64,000 nucleotides of DNA from an uncultured Clostridia bacterium (GCA_944380855.1 CALWIW010000001.1:62001-126000), one strand, 5' to 3'; positions 33,375 to 41,876 are shown, counted from the first letter of the stretch. Notes: generated by a model not told the origin, from the letters alone. Numbers and translations are program-made.

Positions 33375-34676
33375 CTATTTTTTCAGTAAATTATTTTCAA
33401 GCAAATTTAAAGCCTCTCCGCATAAAAACAGAGAACCGCAGATTATAAGAGGTTTTCCCTCCTTTTGTGATTGCTCCAAAGCTGTTTTAAGTCCATTCTG
33501 AACATTGCCGCAGGGTACAGCATTTTCCCCCATACTCACAAAAATTTCGCTTACAGCCTTATCCGAAGCCGTTCTGGGATTATCAATAGCCGCTGTAAAA
33601 ATCTGTGAAAATATTCCTTTCAGATTTTCCAGGGAATTTTCTATTTTTTTATCCGCAAGCATGGAACACAAAGCTATTGGCTTTTCCTCAGGCAGCAGCT
33701 TTTTAAGTGTTTTTGCAAGCTGAGCTGTTCCGTCAGGGTTGTGAGCTCCGTCAATAATGATAAGAGGATTTAAAGAATAAACCTGAAACCTGCCTATATG
33801 AACAGCTTCGGCAAGTCCTTTTTTTACGCTGTCAAGGGTTATTTTCAGTCCCAATATTTTTGTTACATTAATTGCACTTAAAGCGGCAAGCACCGTTTTT
33901 ACATTAATAATTTGATAGCTGCCCAAAAGATTAAGAGAAAATCTTTCCCCTTTATATGTAAAAAAGGTTTTTCTTACGGAATACTCAATGTTCTCCAATT
34001 CAACGTCCTGAGCAAAAAAGATAATGTTATTTTTTTCCTTGGCTTTTTTTCTGACTATCTCCAAAGCCTTTGACCTTTGGGGAGCCGTTACCGTTATTCC
34101 GTTTTTCTTGATTATTCCGCATTTTTCCGCGGTTATTTCCTCTATTGTGTTTCCAAGCACAGCCGTGTGGTCAAGTCCTATAGAGGTTATCACCGTACAT
34201 AAAGGATTTTCAATAATATTGGTAGCGTCCCATTTTCCTCCAAGTCCCGTTTCGAGGACAACTATATCGCATTTCTCACGGGCAAAAATTTCCATTCCCA
34301 AAGCTGTTACCGCTTCAAATTCGTTTACAACAGTGCCGTTAAGCTGTAATTCTTTAATAATTTTTGAAACCCTTTCCCATGACTGCAAAAAAATCTTTTC
34401 TTCAACGGGTTTGCCGTTTATCTGTATTCTTTCCTCAAAGCGGCACACATAGGGTGAAATAAAAAGTCCCGTTTTTAATCCGCTGTTTCTCAGCACAGAT
34501 TCCAGCATAACGCATACCGAGCCTTTTCCGTTTGTTCCCGCCACATGAATAAATTTTAAATCCTTTTGAGGATTTTCGAGATATTCTAATATTTTTCCAA
34601 TTCTGCTCAGAGCGGGTTTGTCACTGAATCTCGGCATACTGTGTATTTCCTCCAAGGTTTCCTGATAACTTTTCAA
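33375..34676 (-). CDS. folC: Folylpolyglutamate synthase / dihydrofolate synthase
   Basis: Adds glutamate to folates (and may make dihydrofolate) with ATP. 433 residues in the Mur-ligase fold: P-loop GTNGKGS (47-53), GLFISPYVCRFEERIQING, the ETGLGGKWDATNI block, TSIGLDHTAVLG and IDGAHNPDG. The start is a TTG preceded by GAGGG at good spacing; no better ATG is present. It lies between rsmI and spoIIAA. Whether it has the dihydrofolate synthase activity cannot be seen. Confidence 0.95.
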   Translation of the reverse strand: MKSYQETLEEIHSMPRFSDKPALSRIGKILEYLENPQKDLKFIHVAGTNGKGSVCVMLESVLRNSGLKTGLFISPYVCRFEERIQINGKPVEEKIFLQSWERVSKIIKELQLNGTVVNEFEAVTALGMEIFAREKCDIVVLETGLGGKWDATNIIENPLCTVITSIGLDHTAVLGNTIEEITAEKCGIIKKNGITVTAPQRSKALEIVRKKAKEKNNIIFFAQDVELENIEYSVRKTFFTYKGERFSLNLLGSYQIINVKTVLAALSAINVTKILGLKITLDSVKKGLAEAVHIGRFQVYSLNPLIIIDGAHNPDGTAQLAKTLKKLLPEEKPIALCSMLADKKIENSLENLKGIFSQIFTAAIDNPRTASDKAVSEIFVSMGENAVPCGNVQNGLKTALEQSQKEGKPLIICGSLFLCGEALNLLENNLLKK

Positions 34677-34694
34677 AATTGTCCCTCTTTTTCA

Positions 34695-35525
34695 TTATTG
34701 ATTTAAAAGGCGGTAAATATCGTTTTTCTTAAATCCTGTTACCGATGCCGCCTCTTTTGCGGCGTCTGACTTCTTTTCTCCCCCGTCTATAAGGGCATTT
34801 GCAAGATTTACCGCATCTTCCAAGGTGTATTCTTCCTTCATTTTTTCCTTTGCTCCCTCAAGTACAAGGACGATTTCTCCCTTTAGTCCTCCGTCGCCGT
34901 AAAGCTCAAAGGCTTTCTCTGTGGTAGTTCTTATAACCTCCTCGTGGATTTTTGTAATTTCCCTTACGATTGTCAGCTTTCTTTCGGGAAAAGCATTTTT
35001 AAAATCCTCGAGGGTATTGGGAAGCTTGTGAGGAGCCTCGTAAAATATCATTGTCCGTCTTTCATTTGCAAGCTCAGAAAGATGTTCTTTACGGCTTTTT
35101 TTATTTACGCTTAAAAACCCCTCAAAGGTAAACCTGCCCGTTTCAAGACCTGAAACAGCCAAAGCCGAGATAACCGCACTGGGACCGGGAACAACAACGG
35201 TTTTTATTTTGTATTCTTCGCACTGTCTGATAAGCTCTTCACCGGGATCAGATATACAGGGCATACCTGCGTCGGTGACAATCGCCCCGTTTTCCCCGGA
35301 CATAAGACGCTGACAGATAATCTCCCCACGCTCTTTTTTGTTATGCTCATAATAGCTTATCATCGGCTTTTTTATCTCAAAATGATTTAAAAGCTTCAAA
35401 GTCACTCTTGTGTCCTCAGCCGCTATAAAGTCAACCTCTTCCAAGGTATTAACGGCTCTCGGGGACATATCCGACAGATTTCCTATAGGAGTTCCCACCA
35501 CATACAGTGTTCCGTAATCCGACAT
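34695..35525 (-). CDS. rsmI: 16S rRNA 2'-O-ribose C1402 methyltransferase
   Basis: Methylates the ribose of C1402 in the decoding centre with SAM. The ATG at 35525 (AAGGAAG before it) gives 276 residues starting MSDYGTLYVVGTPIGNLSDMS, the usual start for this SPOUT-unrelated, tetrapyrrole-methylase-fold family. Further signatures: AAEDTRVTLKLL, VTDAGMPCISDPG, VVPGPSAVISAL and FYEAPHKLPNTL. It follows trmN6 as B. subtilis yabC follows yabB, although the small yazA is absent. Confidence 0.96.
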   Translation of the reverse strand: MSDYGTLYVVGTPIGNLSDMSPRAVNTLEEVDFIAAEDTRVTLKLLNHFEIKKPMISYYEHNKKERGEIICQRLMSGENGAIVTDAGMPCISDPGEELIRQCEEYKIKTVVVPGPSAVISALAVSGLETGRFTFEGFLSVNKKSRKEHLSELANERRTMIFYEAPHKLPNTLEDFKNAFPERKLTIVREITKIHEEVIRTTTEKAFELYGDGGLKGEIVLVLEGAKEKMKEEYTLEDAVNLANALIDGGEKKSDAAKEAASVTGFKKNDIYRLLNQ

Positions 35526-35557
35526 AAATACTTCCTTTCCCATACAAAAACAACAGA

Positions 35558-36319
35558 TTAAAGAGCATTTCTGCCGTCCTTGTAACAGCCGTAAATTTCT
35601 TTCATTTCAGGAGAAAAATCCCCTGTTTCGTCTTCAATAAACAAAGTGGGCATTACCTGCATAAAGCCTTTCTTGCCCCCTCTTCTGCCCTCTGCCAAAA
35701 ACAGCTTAGGCTCTTTGCCCGCTCTCTGCTGAACAAACCGCAGTCTTTTCGGCTCTAAACCGCTGTTTCTCATGGCCTGTAAAACATCTGTAAGTCTTTC
35801 GGGACGCTGACAAATACAAAATCTTCCGCCGAACTGCAAAAGATTTTTAGCCGCCTCGGTTATATCCTCAAGACTGCACCCATACTCGTGACGAGCAAAA
35901 ACATCGCTTTCCGCTGGATTTAATATCCCCGTTCCCATAAGCTTATAGGGGGGATTTGAAACCACAAGGTTATAGCTTCCGAAGCTTAAAACACCTTTAA
36001 GCTCTCTTAAATCACGGTTTATAACCTCTATTTTATCTTCAAAGCCGTTTGCTTTAACGCTTCTTTTAAAAAGGTCGCAAGCTTTCTCCTGAATTTCAAC
36101 AGCCGAAACAAACTTAGGCACATTGTCCCTTGCCCAAATAAGAGGTATGGGGCCGCAGCCTGAGCCAAGCTCGCAGGCCTTGTCGCTTTTTTGGGGCTTT
36201 GAAAAATTTGCAAGCAAAACCGTATCTGTAGAAAAGCGGTATTCCCTGTTTACGATAATTTTAACATTATTTCCCAAAGGCTCGAAATGTTCTCCCTCTA
36301 AGAGAAATTCATCTTTCAT
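35558..36319 (-). CDS. trmN6: tRNA1(Val) (adenine-37-N6)-methyltransferase family (TrmN6/YabB)
   Basis: A SAM-dependent N6-adenine methyltransferase of 253 residues: SAM loop ACELGSGCGPIPLIWA, catalytic NPPY in LVVSNPPYKLMG, and a C-terminal block with ERLTDVLQAMRNSGLEPKRL. The ATG at 36319 (AGGTGA before it) is preferred over the GTG nine bases upstream that is part of the ribosome site. The neighbourhood (holB, ricT, trmN6, rsmI) matches the B. subtilis yaaT-yabB-yabC order. The exact tRNA target in this organism is inferred from the family. Confidence 0.9.
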   Translation of the reverse strand: MKDEFLLEGEHFEPLGNNVKIIVNREYRFSTDTVLLANFSKPQKSDKACELGSGCGPIPLIWARDNVPKFVSAVEIQEKACDLFKRSVKANGFEDKIEVINRDLRELKGVLSFGSYNLVVSNPPYKLMGTGILNPAESDVFARHEYGCSLEDITEAAKNLLQFGGRFCICQRPERLTDVLQAMRNSGLEPKRLRFVQQRAGKEPKLFLAEGRRGGKKGFMQVMPTLFIEDETGDFSPEMKEIYGCYKDGRNAL

Positions 36320-36355
36320 CTGTTTCACCTATATATTTTAAAGTTATTATAATCG

Positions 36356-36580
36356 GCTCTTTGTCAATAGTTGGGGCATAAAGTGAATTTAGAAAAAATA
36401 AAAACTTAGCGGGGACTCCCTAACGTGGGTTCCCCGGCAAAAACAGTTCACCGGACTGTTTTTTGCTCACTCCTGCGTTTTTTTGCAGCATTTTAAGACC
36501 TTGGAGGACGCTGTTCTCCAAACCACCTGCCAAAGGGACAGTGGTCCCTTTGTAATCCCAAAATTTTCCCCCAAACATTT
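36356..36580 (+). repeat. Family B repeat, full-length copy
   Basis: About 225 bases matching the inverse of 45663-45885 along its whole length. Order: CTCTTTGTCAATAGTTGGGG edge, an A/T-rich tract, hairpin 1 (AACAGTTCACC / GGACTGTT), a GCAGCATTTTAAG linker, hairpin 2 (TTGGAGGACGCTGTTCTCCAA), then hairpin 3 (CAAAGGGACAGTGGTCCCTTTG) and AATCCCAAAATTTTCCCCC. No transposase and no convincing open frame. Confidence 0.9.
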
Positions 36581-36612
36581 GCCATACAACCTTATAATCT
36601 AAAACCACATAA

Positions 36613-36645
36613 CAAAAAACGGCAAGGCATAGAAACCTCGCCGTC
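36613..36645 (-). terminator. Terminator of the ferredoxin gene
   Basis: On the minus strand ACGGCGAGG and CCTTGCCGT pair around TTTCTATG (one G-T pair), followed by TTTTTTG, 16 bases after the stop codon. Confidence 0.88.
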
Positions 36646-36660
36646 TTCATTAAAAACAAC

Positions 36661-36831
36661 TTATGCCTGTGCTGGTGCAGAAACAGGACATACATCTGCG
36701 CAAGCACCACACTCGATGCAAGTATCAGCATCGATAACGTACTTGCCGTCACCCTCAGAAATAGCACTTACAGGACACTCATCTGCACAAGCGCCACAAG
36801 CGATGCATTCATCAGAAATTGCGTATGCCAT
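36661..36831 (-). CDS. 2[4Fe-4S] ferredoxin
   Basis: A 56-residue clostridial-type ferredoxin, a soluble low-potential electron carrier. Two CxxCxxCxxxCP sets are complete: CIACGACADECP (residues 9-20) and CIECGACADVCP (38-49). They are separated by 17 residues, with pseudo-twofold symmetry. AAGGAGGTG precedes the ATG. It has its own promoter and terminator and interrupts the holB-ricT / trmN6-rsmI block. Partner enzymes are not encoded in the window. Confidence 0.96.
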   Translation of the reverse strand: MAYAISDECIACGACADECPVSAISEGDGKYVIDADTCIECGACADVCPVSAPAQA

Positions 36832-36861
36832 TCAAATACACCTCCTTCTATTATTAAGCAC

Positions 36862-36889
36862 ATTATATCATATTTAGAAAAAAAATCAA
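36862..36889 (-). promoter_or_regulatory. Promoter of the ferredoxin gene
   Basis: On the minus strand TTGATT (36884-36889) and consensus TATAAT (36862-36867) are separated by 16 bases, about 31 bases upstream of the start codon. Confidence 0.75.
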
Positions 36890-36907
36890 TGATTTTTTTA
36901 TTATTTC

Positions 36908-37777
36908 TTACTCTTCAAGGCCTTTCAGTTCTTCAAGCTCCTTCTTGTCCACCTTAATATAACCGTTTTTGATAATTTTCACATCTTTTACCTTAAAAGT
37001 GTGAGGCGGAGCAGCCTCCGGTGTATTGTCAAGCTTTACTTTCAAAGTTCCTGTAAGGAGATTTGACTCCACCACAAGGCCTTTGCCGTTTGCTGTTTCA
37101 ACAATAGCACCGATTTTAGGCGTTTTCTTCAGCAAATCGGTATATGCTTCCTGCTCGTATTTAAGACAGCACATAAGTCTTCCGCAGGTTCCCGAAATCT
37201 TTGATGGAGAAAGGGAAAGCCCCTGCTCCTTTGCCATTTTTATTGATACAGGCTGAAACTCCCCTAAAAACGTGTTACAGCAGAAAGGTCTTCCGCAAAT
37301 TCCCAAGCCGCCCAGCATTTTTGATTCGTCACGGACGCCTATCTGGCGAAGCTCTATTCTTGTTCTGAAAACAGCAGCCAAGTCCTTAACCAAGGCACGA
37401 AAATCAATTCTTCCGTCGGCGGTAAAATAAAACAGCACCTTGCTGTTATCAAAGGTATATTCAACATCAATAAGCTTCATTTCAAGCTTATGCTGTGCTA
37501 TTTTTTCCTCGCATATCGAAAAAGCTTCCTTTTCCTTTTTTCTGTTCTCTTCAAGATGCTGTACGTCCTCTTCTGTGGCTGTTCTTATAAGTTTTTTAAG
37601 GGGATGAACAATTTCCTCATCGTCAGCTTCACGGTTTGAAAAAGCAACCTGACCGCATTCCACTCCTCTTGAAGTTTCAACAATAACCATATCGCCTACA
37701 TTTAACTTATTATTATCAGGGTCAAAGTAATAAACCTTGCCCGCTTCCTTAAATCTTACACCAATTACTTCTGCCAT
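36908..37777 (-). CDS. ricT: PSP1/YaaT family regulator (RicT)
   Basis: A 289-residue cytoplasmic protein of the PSP1 C-terminal family. In B. subtilis the homologue forms the RicAFT complex, binds Fe-S clusters, helps RNase Y processing and promotes Spo0A phosphorylation. The conserved cysteine pattern GICGRPFCCNTFL and GTCGRLMCCLKYE is present. The ATG at 37777 has AGGAGG before it; an in-frame upstream codon at 37801 lies inside holB. It overlaps holB by 13 bases, and the order holB-ricT matches Bacillus holB-yaaT. Confidence 0.93.
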   Translation of the reverse strand: MAEVIGVRFKEAGKVYYFDPDNNKLNVGDMVIVETSRGVECGQVAFSNREADDEEIVHPLKKLIRTATEEDVQHLEENRKKEKEAFSICEEKIAQHKLEMKLIDVEYTFDNSKVLFYFTADGRIDFRALVKDLAAVFRTRIELRQIGVRDESKMLGGLGICGRPFCCNTFLGEFQPVSIKMAKEQGLSLSPSKISGTCGRLMCCLKYEQEAYTDLLKKTPKIGAIVETANGKGLVVESNLLTGTLKVKLDNTPEAAPPHTFKVKDVKIIKNGYIKVDKKELEELKGLEE

Positions 37778-38625
37778 GCAATCCTCCTGTATTTTCCGCA
37801 TAAATAGGCGGAAAGTAAATTCATATCTCCGTTTTGTTCTATATACATTACGGCACTGTCCGTAGCCTCAATAAGCTTTAATATCTTTATCTTTCCCAAT
37901 TTAAGTGACGCTTTTTCGGCAATATCCGAATCCGTTTCCACCATAAAGCATTGAGAAAGACTTTTTCTCAAAATTTCCTTTACCTGTAAAAGTATCTCCT
38001 TTGCCTTTGCCCTGTCGGCAATAATGCAGGCAAGAGATTTCAAAAGCGGAAACTCTCTTGTTTGAAGCATTGACATCACTATGTCTTCGGCAAAACCCGA
38101 AATTTCCTGTGAAACCTGTTCCTTGTTGTCAAGGGATATCAGGGTAACCCTGCTTCTTATTGTATCCAAAAGAGCCTTATCGCTTTCGCAGGTCATAATA
38201 AACACAACATTTTCGGGCGGTTCTTCCAATGTTTTTAAAAAAGCATTTTGTGCTTCACGCATTAATTTTTTATCAACATCAAAAAGGATATAAACCTTAT
38301 ATTTTCCCTCGTTTGCCTTTATAACCGAATCTCCGGTTATTCTTCTTATTTCTTCAATAGAAATTATTCCTGTCTTTCCGCTGCCTCTTGCCGTTATAAC
38401 ATCGCTGTGACAATCAGACAAAATCTTAAGGCATTGACCGCATTTTCCGCAGGGAGGGTTGTCGCCGACACACTGATACCTCATTGCCATATACATGGCA
38501 CATTCTCTTCTAAGCTCAGCATTTCCTCCCCTGAGCAATATTCCGTGAGGAATTCTGCCCCTTTGAAAAAAATTGTCTATTAACTTTTTTACATTAATAT
38601 CATTAGAAAAAAAGGCGTTTTCCAT
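37765..38625 (-). CDS. holB: DNA polymerase III delta' subunit
   Basis: Clamp-loader subunit of the replicative polymerase. 286 residues with an AAA+ core: a degenerate P-loop region (ILLRGGNAELRRECA, no GKT), as expected for delta', the zinc site CVGDNPPCGKCGQC, DKKLMREAQNAFLKTLEEP and the SRVTLI sensor block. The C-terminal ~90 residues are helical. It heads the operon with ricT and has a consensus promoter. tmk, the usual upstream neighbour in Bacillus, is absent. Confidence 0.93.
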   Translation of the reverse strand: MENAFFSNDINVKKLIDNFFQRGRIPHGILLRGGNAELRRECAMYMAMRYQCVGDNPPCGKCGQCLKILSDCHSDVITARGSGKTGIISIEEIRRITGDSVIKANEGKYKVYILFDVDKKLMREAQNAFLKTLEEPPENVVFIMTCESDKALLDTIRSRVTLISLDNKEQVSQEISGFAEDIVMSMLQTREFPLLKSLACIIADRAKAKEILLQVKEILRKSLSQCFMVETDSDIAEKASLKLGKIKILKLIEATDSAVMYIEQNGDMNLLSAYLCGKYRRIAWQK

Positions 38626-38705
38626 AATTCACCACCGATATACAAAAGAAAATCCTTTTCTAACAGTGTTTACAATCATTTTTTGCAATACTCGGTACAA
38701 CAAAA

Positions 38706-38734
38706 ATTATATATTATTTAAAAAATAATGTCAA
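38706..38734 (-). promoter_or_regulatory. Consensus promoter of holB-ricT
   Basis: On the minus strand TTGACA (38729-38734) and TATAAT (38706-38711) are separated by 17 bases, with full consensus hexamers, 80 bases upstream of holB. Confidence 0.85.
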
Positions 38735-38761
38735 CTTTAGATTATTTAACAGTTTACAAGC

Positions 38762-39247
38762 TTAAAAACTGTCACAGGTATCGGCACTTAAAATATTAGT
38801 AACAATTCCATCCTTAGTAATATCAACATAGCCGAAAGACGCACGGTATCCTGCACAGCTTCCCGGATTTAAAATAAAAAGTCCGTCGTCAAAGTCAGCA
38901 ACAGCATTATGAGTATGACCGAACAAAACAATATCGGTATTGCTCTGTTTTGCTTCATAAATAATTCTGTTAAGACCGTATTTCACATCAAAAAGATGTC
39001 CGTGAGTAACCATTACCTTTTTGCCCTGAACCATAAATATCTCTATCAGTGAAACATCGTTTGCACCCAGGTCGCAGTTTCCTCTAACGTTAATAATCTT
39101 TTTTTCCGGATATATGTCCCTTATTCTGTCAATGTCCCTTGAACCGTCTCCGCAGTGGACAATAATATCCGCCTCCTGATGGGCGGCAACCACCTTTCTG
39201 AGAGTGCTGAAATCCCCATGAGTATCCGAAACAACAAGTATTCTCAT
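38762..39247 (-). CDS. Metallophosphoesterase, YfcE/MJ0936 family
   Basis: A 161-residue calcineurin-like phosphodiesterase. The start ATG at 39247 follows AGGAG and gives MRILVVSDTHGD at once, the first metal motif (DxH). The other motifs follow: HCGDGSRD, NVRGNCD, THGH, and the paired GHTHNA and NPGS. Members hydrolyse phosphodiesters with two Mn or Ni ions; the natural substrate is unknown. Divergent from the three small genes at 39.3-40.5 kb, with only 58 bases between the starts. Confidence 0.92.
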   Translation of the reverse strand: MRILVVSDTHGDFSTLRKVVAAHQEADIIVHCGDGSRDIDRIRDIYPEKKIINVRGNCDLGANDVSLIEIFMVQGKKVMVTHGHLFDVKYGLNRIIYEAKQSNTDIVLFGHTHNAVADFDDGLFILNPGSCAGYRASFGYVDITKDGIVTNILSADTCDSF

Positions 39248-39305
39248 ATTAAAAACTCCTATCATAGATTTACTTTTTCCGCATAATATGTATCGAGGTG
39301 TTTAT

Positions 39306-39563
39306 ATGGCTAATAATGATAAACTTTTTAATCTTTTGAACGCTCTGTTAAAAAACAATTCGGCAAATCAAAATATTTCTGCCGAGCAGGTAAAAAACAT
39401 GGCACAGCAGGGTTCCACTGACCAAATATTAAAAAATCTCGACCCGCAAAACGCTCAAAAAGTTAAAGAGATTTTAAAAAATCCTAAGGAAATGGAAAAA
39501 ATAATGAGCAGTCCCCAGGCACAAAGCCTGCTGAAAAAACTGCGAGGTAACTCAAATGGATGA
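39306..39563 (+). CDS. Small helical protein of unknown function, cluster gene 1
   Basis: 85 residues from the ATG at 39306 (GAGGTG before it). I do not recognise a named family. It is Asn/Gln/Lys-rich and predicted helical. The C-terminal part, ILKNPKEMEKIMSSPQAQ followed by SLLKKL, has a spaced N/S-P-x-x-M/A pattern that recurs in the next gene (IMSDPQAMNQLESM). It is translationally coupled to gene 2 (8-base overlap). No signal peptide or membrane segment. Confidence 0.75.
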   Translation: MANNDKLFNLLNALLKNNSANQNISAEQVKNMAQQGSTDQILKNLDPQNAQKVKEILKNPKEMEKIMSSPQAQSLLKKLRGNSNG

Positions 39564-40068
39564 TATTCAGGAATTGCTTGGGAAAATAATGTCCGATCCC
39601 CAAGCCATGAATCAGCTTGAAAGCATGGGAAAAATGCTGGGACTGGACACTTCGCAAAACGGCGGTACAAACAACAACCGCACAGCACACCAAAACAGGA
39701 ATACAGAGGATAAGCCGGCACAAACAGGCTCTTTTCCTCAGATAAACTCCGACCTTTTGGCAGGGCTTATGCAAAACCCACAGCTCCTCTCACTTTTGGG
39801 AGGAGCAATGAACGGAAACAAGGACAATCAAAACCACCAAACAGGTCTTTCCAAAGGAAACTCCTTATTAAGCACGGACTCCTTAGCCTCAGTTGCTAAA
39901 CTGATGCCGCTTTTGTCATCTGTCAACAGCGACGACGATACCACCCGTCTTTTGGAAGCACTAAGACCGTTTTTGGGAACCGCAAAACAAAAAAAGCTTG
40001 ACGAAGCCAAAAAGATGCTTCGTCTTTTAAAAATACTTCCCCTGATAAAGTCAAAGGGCATATTGTGA
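39556..40068 (+). CDS. Protein of unknown function, cluster gene 2
   Basis: 170 residues. N-terminal helix MDDIQELLGKIMSDPQAM resembles the tail of gene 1. A polar Asn/Gln/Gly-rich linker follows at about residues 33-105, then a conserved-looking helical C-terminus with TTRLLEALRPFLGTAKQKK, followed by LDEAKKMLRLLKILPLI. The last segment is basic and amphipathic. GAGGTAA lies 6 bases before the ATG. I recall similar small helical proteins in other clostridia without assigned function, but cannot name a family. No catalytic motif is visible. Confidence 0.75.
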   Translation: MDDIQELLGKIMSDPQAMNQLESMGKMLGLDTSQNGGTNNNRTAHQNRNTEDKPAQTGSFPQINSDLLAGLMQNPQLLSLLGGAMNGNKDNQNHQTGLSKGNSLLSTDSLASVAKLMPLLSSVNSDDDTTRLLEALRPFLGTAKQKKLDEAKKMLRLLKILPLIKSKGIL

Positions 40069-40080
40069 GAGTGATTTTTC

Positions 40081-40530
40081 ATGGCAGGATTTGACAATCT
40101 AAGACAGGAAGCGATGAGGAGGGTTAAGGAGATGCAGCAAAACGCATCCGGTCAGGAAAACAACTCCAGACATCAAACCGGAAACGGCAGCAGGGGAAGT
40201 TTTCCAAACCAATCAAACACGGGAGAAAACCCACATTTTCCCTCAGGTACAAATAATCAGCAGAACAATCAATCTGATAACCGGCAAAACAATAACCGCA
40301 GTAACCAACATGAAAATACTGAAAACCGCTATCAGGATAACACCGACTATCAGAGCCTTGCTCAAAGCTTCAGCGGCGACGATATGAAAGCCGCAAAAAC
40401 AGGCGGTGAAATTCTTGACGCCTGTTTTCACGACAAAGAAAAAAGCTTAATTCTTATACTTATTCTTCTGCTTTCTTCAGACAACGCAGATACAGGACTT
40501 TTGCTTGCTCTGATGTATCTTTTGATATAA
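40081..40530 (+). CDS. Low-complexity protein with hydrophobic C-terminus, cluster gene 3
   Basis: 149 residues. A short charged N-terminal helix (DNLRQEAMRRVKEMQ) is followed by about 70 residues dominated by Asn, Gln, Ser, Gly and His, with no obvious fold. The C-terminal ~30 residues are strongly hydrophobic (KSLILILILLL, then SSDNADTGLLLALMYLLI), possibly a membrane hairpin or a self-association helix pair. It starts 12 bases after gene 2. With a tail of this kind and the spore genes nearby, a spore-envelope role is a guess only. Confidence 0.7.
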   Translation: MAGFDNLRQEAMRRVKEMQQNASGQENNSRHQTGNGSRGSFPNQSNTGENPHFPSGTNNQQNNQSDNRQNNNRSNQHENTENRYQDNTDYQSLAQSFSGDDMKAAKTGGEILDACFHDKEKSLILILILLLSSDNADTGLLLALMYLLI

Positions 40531-40615
40531 ATGATTTCAGTAACAAATTCTTATTCATATCAATTCTTCCGTGAGCGTTTTGGAAAGCAGTCTGAAATAC
40601 AGCGTCCTTCAATAA

Positions 40616-41860
40616 TTATCTGATTTGTCCGTTACCCATTATCACAAATTTTGAGCTTGTAAGCTCGTTAAGTCCCATAGGACCGCGGGCATGAAGCTTT
40701 TGTGTGGAAATTCCTATTTCCGCTCCCAAACCAAACTGACCGCCGTCGGTAAATCTTGTTGAAGCGTTTACATAAACCGCTGCTGCGTCCACCTGATTTA
40801 AAAACTCACAGGCTCTTGTATAGTTTTCGGTAACAATACACTCGCTGTGTCCGCTGCTGTACTTTGCAATGTGGTCAACCGCCTCTTCAAAGCTGTCAAC
40901 GACCTTAACCGCAAGTATATAATCAAGAAATTCCTTATAATAGTCCTCTTCTGTTGCAGGCTTCACACAGTCACCTAAAATTTCCGCTGTTTTCGGACAG
41001 CCTCTTAATTCCACGTTTTTCTCATCAAGTCTTGCCTTTATTACAGGCAAGGCTTTTTCTGCTGTTTTACTGTGAACAAGTATTGTTTCAATAGCGTTGC
41101 AAACTGACGGTCTTGAGGTTTTAGCATTGAAAATAATATTTGCCGCCATATCAATGTCCGCATATTCATCAACGTAAACATGGCAGTTTCCAACGCCTGT
41201 TTCAATAACCGGAACCTTTGCGTTTTCTACAACCGCTTTGATAAGTCCTGCTCCCCCTCTGGGGATAAGCACGTCAAGGTAATCACTTAAACCCATAAGC
41301 TCGGTAGAGCTTGCACGTGTTGTGTCCTCTATAAGCTGTATAGAGTCTTTGGGAAGTCCTGTTTTTTCCACAGCCTCACGCATAATCTCGGCGATAGCCT
41401 TGTTGGAATTTATGGCTTCTTTACCTCCTCTGAGAATTACGGCATTTCCGGCTTTAAGACAAAGAGCAGCGGCGTCTGCGGTAACATTGGGACGAGCCTC
41501 AAAAATAATTCCGATAACGCCAAGAGGAACTCTTATTCTTCTGATTTCCAAGCCGTTTTCCAGCTTATTTCCGCTTAATACGTCACCGATAGGGTCTTTC
41601 AAAGCGGCAACCTGCTCAACGCCTTCGGCAATACCCTCAACTCTTTCCTCTGTCAGCTTTAATCTGTCCAAAAGAGAAGCAGTAAGTCCCGCATTTTTTC
41701 CGTTTTCTATATCAATATCATTGGCTTTTAATATCTTTTCACAATTCTCTCTCAAAGCCTTTGCTATACTCAAAAGAGCTTTATTTTTCTGTGCACCGGC
41801 ACCTGCAAGAACTCTTGCCGCCGCCTTTGCCCTTGCTCCCATTTGCTCAATAACGGTCAT
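40616..41860 (-). CDS. proA: Gamma-glutamyl phosphate reductase
   Basis: Second step of proline synthesis, NADPH reduction of glutamyl-5-phosphate. 414 residues of the aldehyde dehydrogenase superfamily. The catalytic Cys lies in SRPSVCNAIETILVH; further blocks are GVIGIIFEARPNVTADA, LKAGNAVILRGGKEA, LIPRGGAGLIKAV and ASTRFTDGGQFGLGAEIGIS near the C-terminus. GGAGG precedes the ATG. proB lies upstream on the same strand, but 354 bases of repeats separate them where the two are normally adjacent. Confidence 0.97.
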   Translation of the reverse strand: MTVIEQMGARAKAAARVLAGAGAQKNKALLSIAKALRENCEKILKANDIDIENGKNAGLTASLLDRLKLTEERVEGIAEGVEQVAALKDPIGDVLSGNKLENGLEIRRIRVPLGVIGIIFEARPNVTADAAALCLKAGNAVILRGGKEAINSNKAIAEIMREAVEKTGLPKDSIQLIEDTTRASSTELMGLSDYLDVLIPRGGAGLIKAVVENAKVPVIETGVGNCHVYVDEYADIDMAANIIFNAKTSRPSVCNAIETILVHSKTAEKALPVIKARLDEKNVELRGCPKTAEILGDCVKPATEEDYYKEFLDYILAVKVVDSFEEAVDHIAKYSSGHSECIVTENYTRACEFLNQVDAAAVYVNASTRFTDGGQFGLGAEIGISTQKLHARGPMGLNELTSSKFVIMGNGQIR

Positions 41861-41876
41861 CTTTTTTCCTCCTTTT

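Noticed and set aside
36420..36767. Short open frames containing LAGGLENSVLQGLK-type peptides (also near 31.78, 45.6, 60.15 kb)
   Set aside because: The similar peptides arise from the family B repeat core read in one frame; frames break in other copies and there is no ribosome site.
39266..39305. Sigma-E or sigma-K promoter for the three-gene cluster
   Set aside because: CATAATAT is only a partial -10 match and no acceptable -35 was found at the right distance.
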